DNA from: Persebacter sp965221835
Lineage (GTDB): Bacteria > Pseudomonadota > Gammaproteobacteria > Tethybacterales > Persebacteraceae
DNA: 64,000 nt
Assembly: GCA_965221835.1 (NCBI GenBank)
Contig: OZ244916.1
Span: forward strand, 682,001-746,000
Direction of reading: 5' to 3'
The position numbers were made by a program, and so were the translations under genes. The notes under the pieces were generated by a model that saw only the letters and a list, made by a program, of their open reading frames with translations, had not been told where the DNA came from and searched no databases. Shown here in pieces: positions 51,832 through 60,257 of this stretch. Each line of letters begins with the position of its first letter. Position 1 is the first letter of the stretch.

Positions 51832-53481
51832 TTACCCCACAATCATCGGGCGATGTCCTTGCCATTTTATTTTTGGTTGATCGTGGAACGAATGGTATGG
51901 GGCGGGGGTCGGGAGTTCCCATTCCAGAGAATCGGCGCCTTCCCAAACGCGTTTTTCGGAAGTTTTTTCGCCGGAACGGATGCAAGAAACGACAATATAC
52001 AAAAATAACAACTGCGAAAAACCGAAGCCGAACGCGCCGATGGTGGAAATCATATTAAAATCCGCGAACTGCAGGGCATAATCGGGAATGCGGCGAGGCA
52101 TTCCGGCGAGACCGAGAAAATGTTGCACAAAAAATGTGATGTTAAAAAATACCATTGACAGCCAAAAATGCGCCTTGCCGAGCGTTTCGTTATACATCCG
52201 CCCCGTCCATTTCGGCAACCAAAAATACACGCCCGCAAAAAGCGAAAACAACGACCCCGCCACCAAAACATAATGAAAATGCGCGACAACATAATAAGTG
52301 TCTTGCAATTGGACATCCAGCGGCGCGATGGAAAGCACCAGCCCGGTAAATCCGCCGATGGTAAACAAAACGACAAATCCGATTGCAAACAACATCGGCG
52401 TCTCAAAAGTCATTGAACCACGCCACATTGTCGCGACCCAGTTAAAAACTTTTACGCCGGTCGGCACGGCGATAATCATTGTCGCATACATAAAAAACAA
52501 AATGCCCGTCACCGGCAATCCGACCGTAAACATGTGATGCGCCCAAACGATAAACGACAACAACGCGATGGACGCCGTCGCATAAACCATTGACGCATAG
52601 CCGAAAAGCGGTTTGCGCGCGAAAGTCGGAATAACCGAAGAAACGATTCCGAATGCGGGCAACGCCATAATGTAGACTTCGGGATGTCCGAAAAACCAGA
52701 AAATATGTTGATACAAAACCGGATCTCCGCCGCCGGCGGCATTGAAAAATGAAGTACCAAAATGCCGGTCGGTCAGCAACATCGTAACCGCCCCCGCCAG
52801 CACCGGCATCACGGCGATGAGCAAAAACGCGGTAATCAGCCAAGTCCAAACAAACAGCGGCATTTTCATCAGCGGCATATCGGGCGCGCGCATATTAAAA
52901 ATCGTGGTGATGATATTGATTGCGCCCATAATGGAGGAAATTCCCATCAGATGGATGGCAAAAATCGCCATATCCATTCCGATTCCTTGTTGCGTGGAAA
53001 GCGGTGCATAAAGCGTCCATCCGGCGGCAGTCGCGCCGCTGGGCGTAAAAAACGACCCCACAAGCAACAATGCGGCGGGCGGCAACAGCCAAAAAGACCA
53101 GTTATTCAAACGCGCAAACGCCATATCGGAAGCGCCAATCATCAAAGGCACTTGCCAATTTGCAAAGCCGGTAAACGCGGGCATAATCGCACCAAAAACC
53201 ATAATCAGCCCGTGCATTGTCGTCAGTTGATTGAAAAATTCGGGCGCGACCATCTGCAAACCGGGTTGAAAAAGTTCGGCACGAATAAGCAACGCAAGAA
53301 TGCCGCCGGTAATAAACATCGCAAACGCAAACCACAAATAAAGCGTGCCGATATCTTTGTGATTTGTGGTCGTGAGATAGTGCCACGCACGGGCGCGAAA
53401 TCCGCGCGGAGAATCGTGCGAATGTGCGGCGGGCGCGTCGCCGTAGTTTGGAATAGTTGCGGTGCTGTCTCCCATAGTCAA
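51832..53481 (-). CDS. ctaD: Cytochrome c oxidase subunit I
   Basis: 549 residues, start 53481 with AAAGGAG. It is the catalytic subunit of an aa3-type haem-copper oxidase, 12 TM. Copper-B ligands are in WFFGHPEVYIMALPAFG (His-Tyr crosslink) and VWAHHMFTVG. Haem ligands are in TMHGLIMVFG and VAHFHYVLVAGSLF. A Lys/Thr K-channel and the N-terminal TTNHKDIGTLYLWFA are present. Subunits II and III are absent on both sides: the accessory island follows and a divergent gene precedes. Confidence 0.96.
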   Translation of the reverse strand: MTMGDSTATIPNYGDAPAAHSHDSPRGFRARAWHYLTTTNHKDIGTLYLWFAFAMFITGGILALLIRAELFQPGLQMVAPEFFNQLTTMHGLIMVFGAIMPAFTGFANWQVPLMIGASDMAFARLNNWSFWLLPPAALLLVGSFFTPSGATAAGWTLYAPLSTQQGIGMDMAIFAIHLMGISSIMGAINIITTIFNMRAPDMPLMKMPLFVWTWLITAFLLIAVMPVLAGAVTMLLTDRHFGTSFFNAAGGGDPVLYQHIFWFFGHPEVYIMALPAFGIVSSVIPTFARKPLFGYASMVYATASIALLSFIVWAHHMFTVGLPVTGILFFMYATMIIAVPTGVKVFNWVATMWRGSMTFETPMLFAIGFVVLFTIGGFTGLVLSIAPLDVQLQDTYYVVAHFHYVLVAGSLFSLFAGVYFWLPKWTGRMYNETLGKAHFWLSMVFFNITFFVQHFLGLAGMPRRIPDYALQFADFNMISTIGAFGFGFSQLLFLYIVVSCIRSGEKTSEKRVWEGADSLEWELPTPAPYHSFHDQPKIKWQGHRPMIVG

Positions 53482-53625
53482 ACTCCTTTGTGGTTGGATT
53501 GTTTTTCCGTGATTTTAACACAAATCGCATTATGGAAAAAAATCCCCGCCCGAATTCGCAACATCGCCCGCCCGCCGCAATCGCAAAACGGGCGGAAAAA
53601 ACGGCGCAACTTCATTAAAATCGTT

Positions 53626-53654
53626 TTGCGGTGGTTTTGTGATATAACTATAAA
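53626..53654 (+). promoter_or_regulatory. Promoter of the small Cys-rich protein gene
   Basis: TTGCGG (53626-53631), 17-bp spacer, TATAAA (53649-53654). The 5' UTR contains GGGGAA-gttt-TTCCC (about 53659-53674), followed by the AAAGGAG ribosome site at 53691. The remaining ctaD gap (53482-53625) holds nothing I can identify. Confidence 0.55.
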
Positions 53655-53702
53655 CATGCGGGGAAGTTTTTCCCGATTTAATAACCATCCAAAGGAGCCG
53701 TT

Positions 53703-53915
53703 ATGGAAACCTACATCTTAAACAGAAATCCGCAATCCACGGGGGAGCATGAAGTGCATAAAATGAATTGCGAAAATCCGCACTTGCCGAAACCCGAAAA
53801 CAGAATTGATTTGGGCTGGCACCCCAATTGCAAATCGGCAATTGTGGAAGCGAGAAAGCATTTTATTAAAGTGAACGGTTGCGCCGAATGTTGCAGCGAA
53901 TGCAATAAACGGTAA
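53703..53915 (+). CDS. Small conserved Cys-rich protein
   Basis: 70 residues with a strong AAAGGAG site. The pattern ETYILNRNPQSTGEHEVHK, LPKPENRIDLGWH and C.SAIVEARK...VNGCAECCSECNK matches a small, widespread protein type of unknown function (N.NPQ..G.HEVH...C...P....LG...C..A...A......GC..C...C). Seven Cys and several His could form a metal site. Its own promoter suggests it is well expressed. Confidence 0.75.
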   Translation: METYILNRNPQSTGEHEVHKMNCENPHLPKPENRIDLGWHPNCKSAIVEARKHFIKVNGCAECCSECNKR

Positions 53916-53990
53916 CCGCCCGATTTATTTGCGGCAAAAAAATTGCGGCGAAAAAAATTCCCGCCCGTTTTTTGTGATAAATTATGCGCG

Positions 53991-54566
53991 ATGAAATCAC
54001 CGGAAAAGTTGCAATTTAAGATCTTGTATCGCAAGGCGATTCAGATTTGTCATCCCGACCGTACGCCGCCGCATTTGCATTCGTTTATGGCGGAAAAAGC
54101 CAAACAACTCAACGCCGCCAAAAACGCGGAAGATTACGCCCGAATTCGCCAAATCGCCGCCGAACTCGGCGTTGCGGAAGCGGCGGAAAATGTCGCACCG
54201 TCCGAAATCCGCCATCCGTCCGCCCGCAAAAAATGGAATGCCGCCGCCGCCGTGTGTATGTTATTTTGCATCGCCGCCGCTGTTTTGTGGAATGCGACAT
54301 ATCGTCCGGCAAAACAAAACGCCGCAGCATTTTATTCGCCAAATCTGGAAACAGGCGGACCGGTAACGCAATTCAATCGCGGCGTCGTATTGTTATACGA
54401 ATTGCACAGCGAAGAAAAAATAACCCGCAAACTCAACACCGCATTGACAAATGTCAACACCGGCGAACAACTGCGCATCATCAAAAAACGCCGCAACGAA
54501 CACTGGCGCAACATCGCCGAAATCCGCCAAGAACTCGCCCGCCTCGGCTATCCGGTTGAAGAATAA
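53991..54566 (+). CDS. J-domain-like single-pass membrane protein with a novel C-terminal domain
   Basis: 191 residues. The N-terminal KILYRKAIQICHPDRTPPHLHSF... carries the J-domain HPD tripeptide at residues 21-23 plus the KAKQLNAAKNAEDY helix, so it may engage an Hsp70. One TM at about 82-101 (WNAAAAVCMLFCIAAAVLW). Residues 131-191 align gap-free with the C-terminus of the DUF4124 protein at 34246-34710 (30 of 61 identical by my count). No Hsp70 gene is nearby. The 3' end is partly copied at about 55565. Confidence 0.75.
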   Translation: MKSPEKLQFKILYRKAIQICHPDRTPPHLHSFMAEKAKQLNAAKNAEDYARIRQIAAELGVAEAAENVAPSEIRHPSARKKWNAAAAVCMLFCIAAAVLWNATYRPAKQNAAAFYSPNLETGGPVTQFNRGVVLLYELHSEEKITRKLNTALTNVNTGEQLRIIKKRRNEHWRNIAEIRQELARLGYPVEE

Positions 54567-54613
54567 TTTTCGGAACAAAAATTAATTTTTTTATTTAATT
54601 AAGGAGAATCACA

Positions 54614-55285
54614 ATGAAAAATATCGCTTTATTTATCGCCGCCGTTTTGACGGCAATCGCCCGCGCCGAAGAACACGACAACGCGGAAACATCAATTGCA
54701 AAATCGCTTGTCAAAATCGTTTATCAGCAAGGCAGTCAATACAACTACGCCTGCACGGGCGTATCCGTCGGCGAAGGTTTGTTTTTAACCGCATCCGCAT
54801 GCATCGGGCGAAATAATTGGATTTACGACAAGAGCAAAAAACGCTACAAAGCGGAAGTTCTGAAAAAAGGAGTTTCTTACGGAATCGGGGCGAACCGCAT
54901 TTACGACGAGGACGCAAATTGGGCGATATTGCGCGCGCCCAAACTGCGGTTGTCGCCGGTATCAATCGCCGCCGAAGGAATGAAATACGGGCGCGATTAT
55001 TGCGTCTCATATCTTTTATCCAAGCGACATCTGTTAAACAACTACAACTCCCAAAACATTGAACCCGTGCGCGTTTGCGGCGAAGCGGGCAAACGGGAAA
55101 ATCTGCACCGCGATATTTTATGGGGCGGCGCATTCAAAAATCAAATCGGTTTTTGGGGCGCGCCGGTGTTAAATTCCGAAAACAAAATTGTCGGCATTCT
55201 TTCGTACAGCACCGGCAACTTCCAAAAAAGCGGCGTACTGGAATTGGAATCGTTCAGCGAAGCAATTAAAGCAATCGCCAAATAG
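54614..55285 (+). CDS. Exported trypsin-like protein lacking the catalytic triad
   Basis: 223 residues; signal peptide IALFIAAVLTAIARA; ribosome site AAGGAG. The trypsin-fold landmarks are recognisable but altered. The His motif LTAAHC is LTASAC. The Asp motif DLAIL reads NWAIL. The Ser motif GDSGGP/GFSGAP is GFWGAP. It is therefore probably a pseudo-protease with a binding role in the periplasm. It follows the J-domain gene by 47 bp, and its last codons are the start of an 80-bp tandem array. Confidence 0.7.
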   Translation: MKNIALFIAAVLTAIARAEEHDNAETSIAKSLVKIVYQQGSQYNYACTGVSVGEGLFLTASACIGRNNWIYDKSKKRYKAEVLKKGVSYGIGANRIYDEDANWAILRAPKLRLSPVSIAAEGMKYGRDYCVSYLLSKRHLLNNYNSQNIEPVRVCGEAGKRENLHRDILWGGAFKNQIGFWGAPVLNSENKIVGILSYSTGNFQKSGVLELESFSEAIKAIAK

Positions 55286-55835
55286 TCGCGTTTTTTTGCG
55301 AGAAAAAACCAAAAGGCGGCGGTTTATTTTGTTAACGAAAAGCAATTAAAACAATCGCCAAATAGTCGCGTTTTTTTCCGAAAAAAACCAAAAGGCGGCG
55401 GTTTATTTTGTCAACGAAAAGCAATTAAAACAATCGTCAAATAGTCGCGTTTTTTTACGAAAAAAAACCAAAAGGCGGCGGTTTATTTTGTTAACGAAAA
55501 GCGATTAAAACAATCGCCAAATAGTCGCGTTTTTTTACGAAAAAAAACCAAAAGGCGGCGTTTTATTCGGTTGAAGAATAATTTTCGGCGAACGAAAGTT
55601 ATTTTTTTTATTTAAGGACAAAACAATTTACGGCGATGGCAAAAAACGCTATTTGAATCCGTGCGCATTTGCGACAAAGCGATTAAAACAATCGCCAAAT
55701 AGCCGCGTTTTTTCCGAAAAAAAACCAAAAGGCGCGGTTTATTTTGTCAACGAAAAGCGATTAAAGCAATCGCCAAATAGCCGCGTTTTTTCCGAAAAAA
55801 AAACCAAAAGGCGGCGGTTTATTTTGTTAACGAAA
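55261..55835. repeat. Six-copy about 80-bp tandem array at the protease/tkt junction
   Basis: Units start at 55261, 55341, 55420, 55500 (cut short), 55678 and 55756. Each unit holds the last codons of the protease gene (AIKAIAK-stop, plus strand), a T-run, CCAAAAGGCGGCGG, and the last codons of tkt (SLTK-stop, minus strand). It is thus a repeated copy of the convergent gene junction itself. No intact gene lies in 55286-55818. Confidence 0.9.
55565..55708 (+). pseudogene. Collapsed second copy of the J-domain/protease locus
   Basis: Inside the fourth/fifth array unit, GGTTGAAGAATAATTTTCGG repeats the J-domain gene's end (VEE-stop) and its spacer. Then come TTTACGG..GGCAAAAAACGCTA (protease YDKSKKRY region), GAATCCGTGCGCATTTGCG (protease EPVRVCG region) and the protease stop. 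These are 5', middle and 3' bits of a duplicated protease gene with the rest deleted. Confidence 0.7.
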
Positions 55836-57786
55836 TGATTTTCGCTGCAATCTTTTCCGGCGTAAAACCGAAGTGCGCGAATAATTCGGCGGCGGGGGCG
55901 GATTCGCCGAAACCGTGTATCGCAAAAATGTGATTTTCGCTTGTCGCATAGCGTTCCCAGCCGAAAGCGGCGGCGGCTTCCACCGCGAATATCGGCGCAC
56001 CGCCCAGCACTTCGTCCCGGTACGATTCGGTTTGCATTTCAAATCTTTCGCGGCACGGCATTGACACCACCGCGGCGCGCAGATTTTTTTGCGCCAACAA
56101 TTCGGCAGTTTGCATCGCCAATGAAACTTCCGCACCGGTCGCGATAATTGTCAAATCGCGCCCTTCGTCGGGGCGCAACAAATACGCGCCGCGCATACAA
56201 AGATTTTCGCGGCGATAATCGCGGCGCACCGGCGGAATATTTTGCCGCGACAACGCCAGAACGGACGGACGCGCCGAATCGGCAATTGCCGCGCGCCAAC
56301 ATTCCGCCGTTTCGGTTGCATCGGCGGGACGATAAACGCAAAGATTCGGAATCGCGCGCAACGCCGCCAGATGTTCCACCGGCTGATGAGTCGGTCCGTC
56401 TTCGCCGAGTCCGATAGAATCGTGCGTCAAAACATAAATCACCTGCGCCCCGAGTAATGCGGACAGGCGAATCGCCGGACGGCAATAATCGGAAAAAACG
56501 AGAAAAGTCCCGCCGTACGGCAAGAGTCCGTGCAACGCCATTCCGTTCATCGCCGCCGCCATTGCGTGTTCGCGGACGCCGTAATGCACATAACCGCCGC
56601 CGAATTCTTTCGCCGAAATCGCCCGTTGCGCGCCGGTTTTCGTATTGTTGGAACCGGTGAGATCGGCGGAACCGCCGACCATGCCGGGAATTTTGTCCGC
56701 CAGTACGGCGAGGGTTTTTTCGCTGGCTTTGCGGGTTGCGATTGTCGGCGGATTTTCCGCGAACTCTTTTTTGATGGAATCGATGGCGGCGTCCGCTTGT
56801 GCGGCGCATTTTCGTTCGCGCCAGCGCGTCCATTCTTCGCGCGTATCGGCGGGAGTCGCGGCGAGACGTTTTTGCCATTTCGCATATTCGTCCGCGCCGC
56901 GTTCGGCGATTTCGCGCCATTTCGCGCGTAAATTGTCGGGAATAACAAAAGGCGGATGTCGCCAATTTAATTGTTTGCGGGCGGCGGCAACTTCGTCTTC
57001 GCCCAGCGGTGCGCCGTGTGCGTTTGCGGTGCCGGCTTTAGTCGGCGCGCCGAATCCGATGACGGTTTTGCACGCGATAATGGATGGTTTTTGCGACCGC
57101 AATGCGCGCGAAATAGCGCGGCGAATGTCCGGCGGCGAATGTCCGTCTGCGGCGGCAGTGTGCCAGCCGCAAGCGGCGAATCGCGTCAGATGATCGTCCG
57201 AAGACGACAACGAAGTTTCGCCGTCTATCGTAATGCCGTTGTCGTCAAACAAAACAATCAGTTTGGAAAGCGCGAGATGTCCCGCCAAAGACGCGGCTTC
57301 CTGCACGATTCCTTCGGACAAACAGCCATCGCCGGCAACGACAAAAACGCGATGGTCGACGAGCGAATCGCCAAAACGCGCGTTTTCTATCCGTTCGGCA
57401 AGTGCCATTCCGACTCCGTTTGCAAATCCTTGCCCCAGCGGACCGGTTGTCGTTTCCACGCCGGGCGCGCATCCATATTCGGGATGCCCCGGCGTTTTCG
57501 CACCAAATTGCCGGAAGTTTTTAATTTCGTCCATCGTCATTCCCGGATAACCGAGAAGATGCAAAAGCGAATACAGCAACATAGAACCGTGTCCGGCGGA
57601 AAGAATAAACCGGTCGCGATCCGCCCACTGCGGTTCTTCGGGATGAAATTTCATAAACTCCGCAAACAACACCGCGCACACATCCGCCATCCCGAGCGGC
57701 ATCCCCGGATGACCAGAATTCGCGCGCTGCACCGCATCCATAGACAAGGCGCGAATGCAATTAGCGAGAGCAGCGTAATCATTCAT
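55819..57786 (-). CDS. tkt: Transketolase
   Basis: 655 residues, normal length. A thiamine-diphosphate enzyme that moves two-carbon units in the pentose phosphate pathway. SGHPGMPLGMADVCAVL, AGHGSMLLYSLLHL, GPLGQGFANGVGMALAE, VAGDGCLSEGIVQEA (ThDP/Mg motif), LTHDSIGLGEDGPTHQPVEHLA and HRxxIP-type residues are seen. It is downstream of gap-pgk in the same direction; 57787-57932 between them holds only short repeats. Confidence 0.96.
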   Translation of the reverse strand: MNDYAALANCIRALSMDAVQRANSGHPGMPLGMADVCAVLFAEFMKFHPEEPQWADRDRFILSAGHGSMLLYSLLHLLGYPGMTMDEIKNFRQFGAKTPGHPEYGCAPGVETTTGPLGQGFANGVGMALAERIENARFGDSLVDHRVFVVAGDGCLSEGIVQEAASLAGHLALSKLIVLFDDNGITIDGETSLSSSDDHLTRFAACGWHTAAADGHSPPDIRRAISRALRSQKPSIIACKTVIGFGAPTKAGTANAHGAPLGEDEVAAARKQLNWRHPPFVIPDNLRAKWREIAERGADEYAKWQKRLAATPADTREEWTRWRERKCAAQADAAIDSIKKEFAENPPTIATRKASEKTLAVLADKIPGMVGGSADLTGSNNTKTGAQRAISAKEFGGGYVHYGVREHAMAAAMNGMALHGLLPYGGTFLVFSDYCRPAIRLSALLGAQVIYVLTHDSIGLGEDGPTHQPVEHLAALRAIPNLCVYRPADATETAECWRAAIADSARPSVLALSRQNIPPVRRDYRRENLCMRGAYLLRPDEGRDLTIIATGAEVSLAMQTAELLAQKNLRAAVVSMPCRERFEMQTESYRDEVLGGAPIFAVEAAAAFGWERYATSENHIFAIHGFGESAPAAELFAHFGFTPEKIAAKIISLTK

Positions 57787-57860
57787 CGGCGATAATTATA
57801 CCCGCGCCTTGCGGCGGGCAACTATTTTTCGGAAAACAATTTCCTTGCAGCAAGCAATTA

Positions 57861-57932
57861 TTTTCCGGCGGATAACTATTTTCCGGCGGATAATTTCCTT
57901 GCGGCGGATAGTTTTTTTGCGGCGGGCGAAAA
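57861..57932. repeat. 18-bp tandem repeat just after pgk
   Basis: Four units of 18 bp (TTTTCCGGCGGATAACTA and variants) lie at 57861, 57879, 57897 and 57915, directly beyond the pgk stop codon, with further degenerate copies back to about 57800. They fill the pgk-tkt gap. Confidence 0.75.
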
Positions 57933-57933
57933 G

Positions 57934-59100
57934 TTATGTTGCCTCCCGCAGTGCGCGTAATGCCGGCAACTCTTCGCCGCCCAAAAATGCCAGAAATGCC
58001 CCGCCGCCGGTGGACAAATACGAAATTCCGCGCGCGCCGAATCGTGCCGCCGCCGCCAAAGTATCGCCGCCGCCCGCCAGCGAATAGGCGGACGATTCCG
58101 CCGCCGCAATCGCAATCGCGCGCGTGCCGGCGGCAAACGGGGCGAACTCAAACGCCCCCGCCGGACCATTCCAAATAATCGTTTTTGCCCGCGCGATTTC
58201 GCCCGCATAGTTGTCGCGCGCGCGTTCGCCGATGTCCAAAATGCGTTCCGCCGCCGTCATTTGCGAAAGTGCCGCCGCCGCTATCGTGCGCGTTTTCGCC
58301 GAATCGGATAATGTTTCGGCGACAACGACATCCGGCGGCAGGAGAATTTTTTCGCGATAATCGCGCAACAATTGTCGCGCCTCGCCGAACATGGATTCTT
58401 CCGTCAGCGATGCGGCAACCGGCGCACCGTCCGCCGCCAAAAAAGTGTTGGCGATTCCGCCGCCGGGAATCAAACTATCGCAAACCGGCAGCAAATTGCG
58501 CAACACCGGTAACTTTGTGGAAACTTTCGCGCCGCCGACAATCGCCAAAAACGGGCGGGCAGGATTTTCCATCACGCGCGACAATGCGGCGGTTTCGTCC
58601 GCCAACAAAAATCCCGCACACGATTGCGGCATCGCGGCGGCAATTTCGCATGTGGAACATTCACGCCGGTGCGCAGTCGCAAATGCGTCCAAAACAAAAA
58701 CATCGCCGCCCGCCGCATATCGCGCCGCCAATTCGGAATCGCAAGATTTTTCGCCGGGATTGAAACGGACATTTTCGGGCATGATAACTTCGCCCGCCGC
58801 CGCCGGCGAATGCGGAATTGATTCGCAAAACCGCACCGGCGTTTTTAACAATTCGGAAAGTCGCGCCGCCGCCGGACGCAACGAAAAAGCGGAATCAAAA
58901 ACGCCTTCTTGCGGACGACCGAGATGCGACAGGCAAACGATTCCGCCGCCCTCTCGCAAAATATGGCGGATTGTCGGCAAAGACGCACGAATGCGGGAAT
59001 CGTCAGCGATTTCGCCCGCCGCCATCGGCGTATTGAAATCGGCACGCAATATCGCGCTTTTTCTGCGCCAGTCAATATCGGCGGCGGTGCGAAAATTCAC
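57934..59100 (-). CDS. pgk: Phosphoglycerate kinase
   Basis: 388 residues from GTG 59100, which overlaps the gap stop as GTGA. It produces ATP from 1,3-bisphosphoglycerate. Signatures: RADFNTPMAAGEIADDSRIRASLPTI, LSHLGRPQ, LLKTPVRFCE, NVRFNPGEKS, VLDAFATAHRRECSTC, AIVGGAKVSTKLPVL and IIWNGPAGAFE with GGGDTLAAAA near the end. It is slightly divergent from the canonical DFNVP/AHR motifs but complete. Members are usually 387-397 residues. Confidence 0.95.
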   Translation of the reverse strand: MNFRTAADIDWRRKSAILRADFNTPMAAGEIADDSRIRASLPTIRHILREGGGIVCLSHLGRPQEGVFDSAFSLRPAAARLSELLKTPVRFCESIPHSPAAAGEVIMPENVRFNPGEKSCDSELAARYAAGGDVFVLDAFATAHRRECSTCEIAAAMPQSCAGFLLADETAALSRVMENPARPFLAIVGGAKVSTKLPVLRNLLPVCDSLIPGGGIANTFLAADGAPVAASLTEESMFGEARQLLRDYREKILLPPDVVVAETLSDSAKTRTIAAAALSQMTAAERILDIGERARDNYAGEIARAKTIIWNGPAGAFEFAPFAAGTRAIAIAAAESSAYSLAGGGDTLAAAARFGARGISYLSTGGGAFLAFLGGEELPALRALREAT

Positions 59101-60101
59101 GCCCCCGCAACAGCGGCAACATCCAACATCCGGTTGGCGAAACCCCATTCGTTGTCATACCACGCAAAAACTTTCGCCCAATCGCCGAAAAGACGGGTTT
59201 GCGTTGCATCCGCTACCGCCGAATACGGCGAATGATTGAAATCGCACGACACCAGCGGCAAATCCGATACCGCCAAAACATTCGGCGGCATCGCAGCGGC
59301 GGCGGCGACAAATGCGGCATTTAACGCCGCAACATCGGCGGGCGGCGAGGCAAGTCGGCAAGTAAAATCCACCAGCGAAACATTCGCTACCGGCACCCGC
59401 AAAGCGATGCCGTCCAGTTTTCCGCACAATTCGGGAATAATATCGCCAATTGCCGCCGCCGCCCCGGTTTTGGTCGGAATGACGGACGCACCCGCCGCCC
59501 TCGCCCGCCGCAAATCGGTGTGCGATTCGTCCAACAAACGTTGGTCGGCGGTCATCGCATGCACGGTCGTCACCCAGCCGCACACAACGCCGAAATTGTC
59601 GTGCAATATGCGCACAATCGGTGCGAGACAATTTGTCGTGCAAGAAGCGGCGGAAATTACCGTAAAATCGCCCGTTTTCAATTTTTCGTGATTGACGCCG
59701 TAGACGATTTGTAAATCGGCATCTTTGGCGGGGGCGGAAATTAATACCCGCCGTGCGCCCGAATTTAAATGTCCGGCGGCGGCGGTTTTGGAGTTGAACG
59801 CCCCGCTGCATTCCATAATAAAATCCGCCCCTGCTGTTTTCCATTCCGTTTGTGCGGGGGCGGAGGCACGAGTATAGCGGATTCGCCGTCCGCCGACCAT
59901 AAGACAATCGCCCTCCGTTCGCACTTCGGCGGCGAGTTTGCCGTGTGTGCTGTCGTATTGCAAAAGATGGGCGGCAATTGCGATTTCGGCACGGCTGTTG
60001 ATGGCGACAATATCCACATCGGTGCGTTCCGATTCGACAAGGGCACGCAAAACGCAACGCCCGATACGCCCGAAACCGTTAATTCCCGCCTTTATCGGCA
60101 C
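59097..60101 (-). CDS. gap: Glyceraldehyde-3-phosphate dehydrogenase
   Basis: 334 residues from GTG 60101, the codon just before PIKAGINGFGRIG. NAD-binding NGFGRIGRCVLRA, the catalytic Cys in SAASCTTNCLAPI, the AMTADQRLLD loop (variant of the usual TGDQ) and WYDNEWGFANRM are present. It catalyses phosphorylating oxidation of G3P. TATAAT at 60140-60145 (minus strand) is a candidate -10. First gene of gap-pgk-tkt. Confidence 0.95.
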   Translation of the reverse strand: MPIKAGINGFGRIGRCVLRALVESERTDVDIVAINSRAEIAIAAHLLQYDSTHGKLAAEVRTEGDCLMVGGRRIRYTRASAPAQTEWKTAGADFIMECSGAFNSKTAAAGHLNSGARRVLISAPAKDADLQIVYGVNHEKLKTGDFTVISAASCTTNCLAPIVRILHDNFGVVCGWVTTVHAMTADQRLLDESHTDLRRARAAGASVIPTKTGAAAAIGDIIPELCGKLDGIALRVPVANVSLVDFTCRLASPPADVAALNAAFVAAAAAMPPNVLAVSDLPLVSCDFNHSPYSAVADATQTRLFGDWAKVFAWYDNEWGFANRMLDVAAVAGA

Positions 60102-60210
60102 GGCGAATTTGTCCGCAAAAATAATTTCATCACCGGGGAATTATACAAAAATTCGCGCCTTTTTTGTGAACCGGAAGCGGCAGAAATGAAATGCGGGCGG
60201 GCGATGATTA

Positions 60211-60241
60211 AAAAAAGCGGCGAGTTACCCCGCCGCTTTTT
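60211..60241 (-). terminator. Rho-independent terminator of secreted paralogue B
   Basis: AAAAAAGCGGCG (60211-60222) and CGCCGCTTTTT (60231-60241) form a GC-rich hairpin around AGTTACCC. On the minus strand it is followed by a T-run and lies 16 bp after the stop of the gene at 60258-61613. It separates that gene from the gap promoter. Confidence 0.85.
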
Positions 60242-60257
60242 GGGGAGAAAAAATTTC

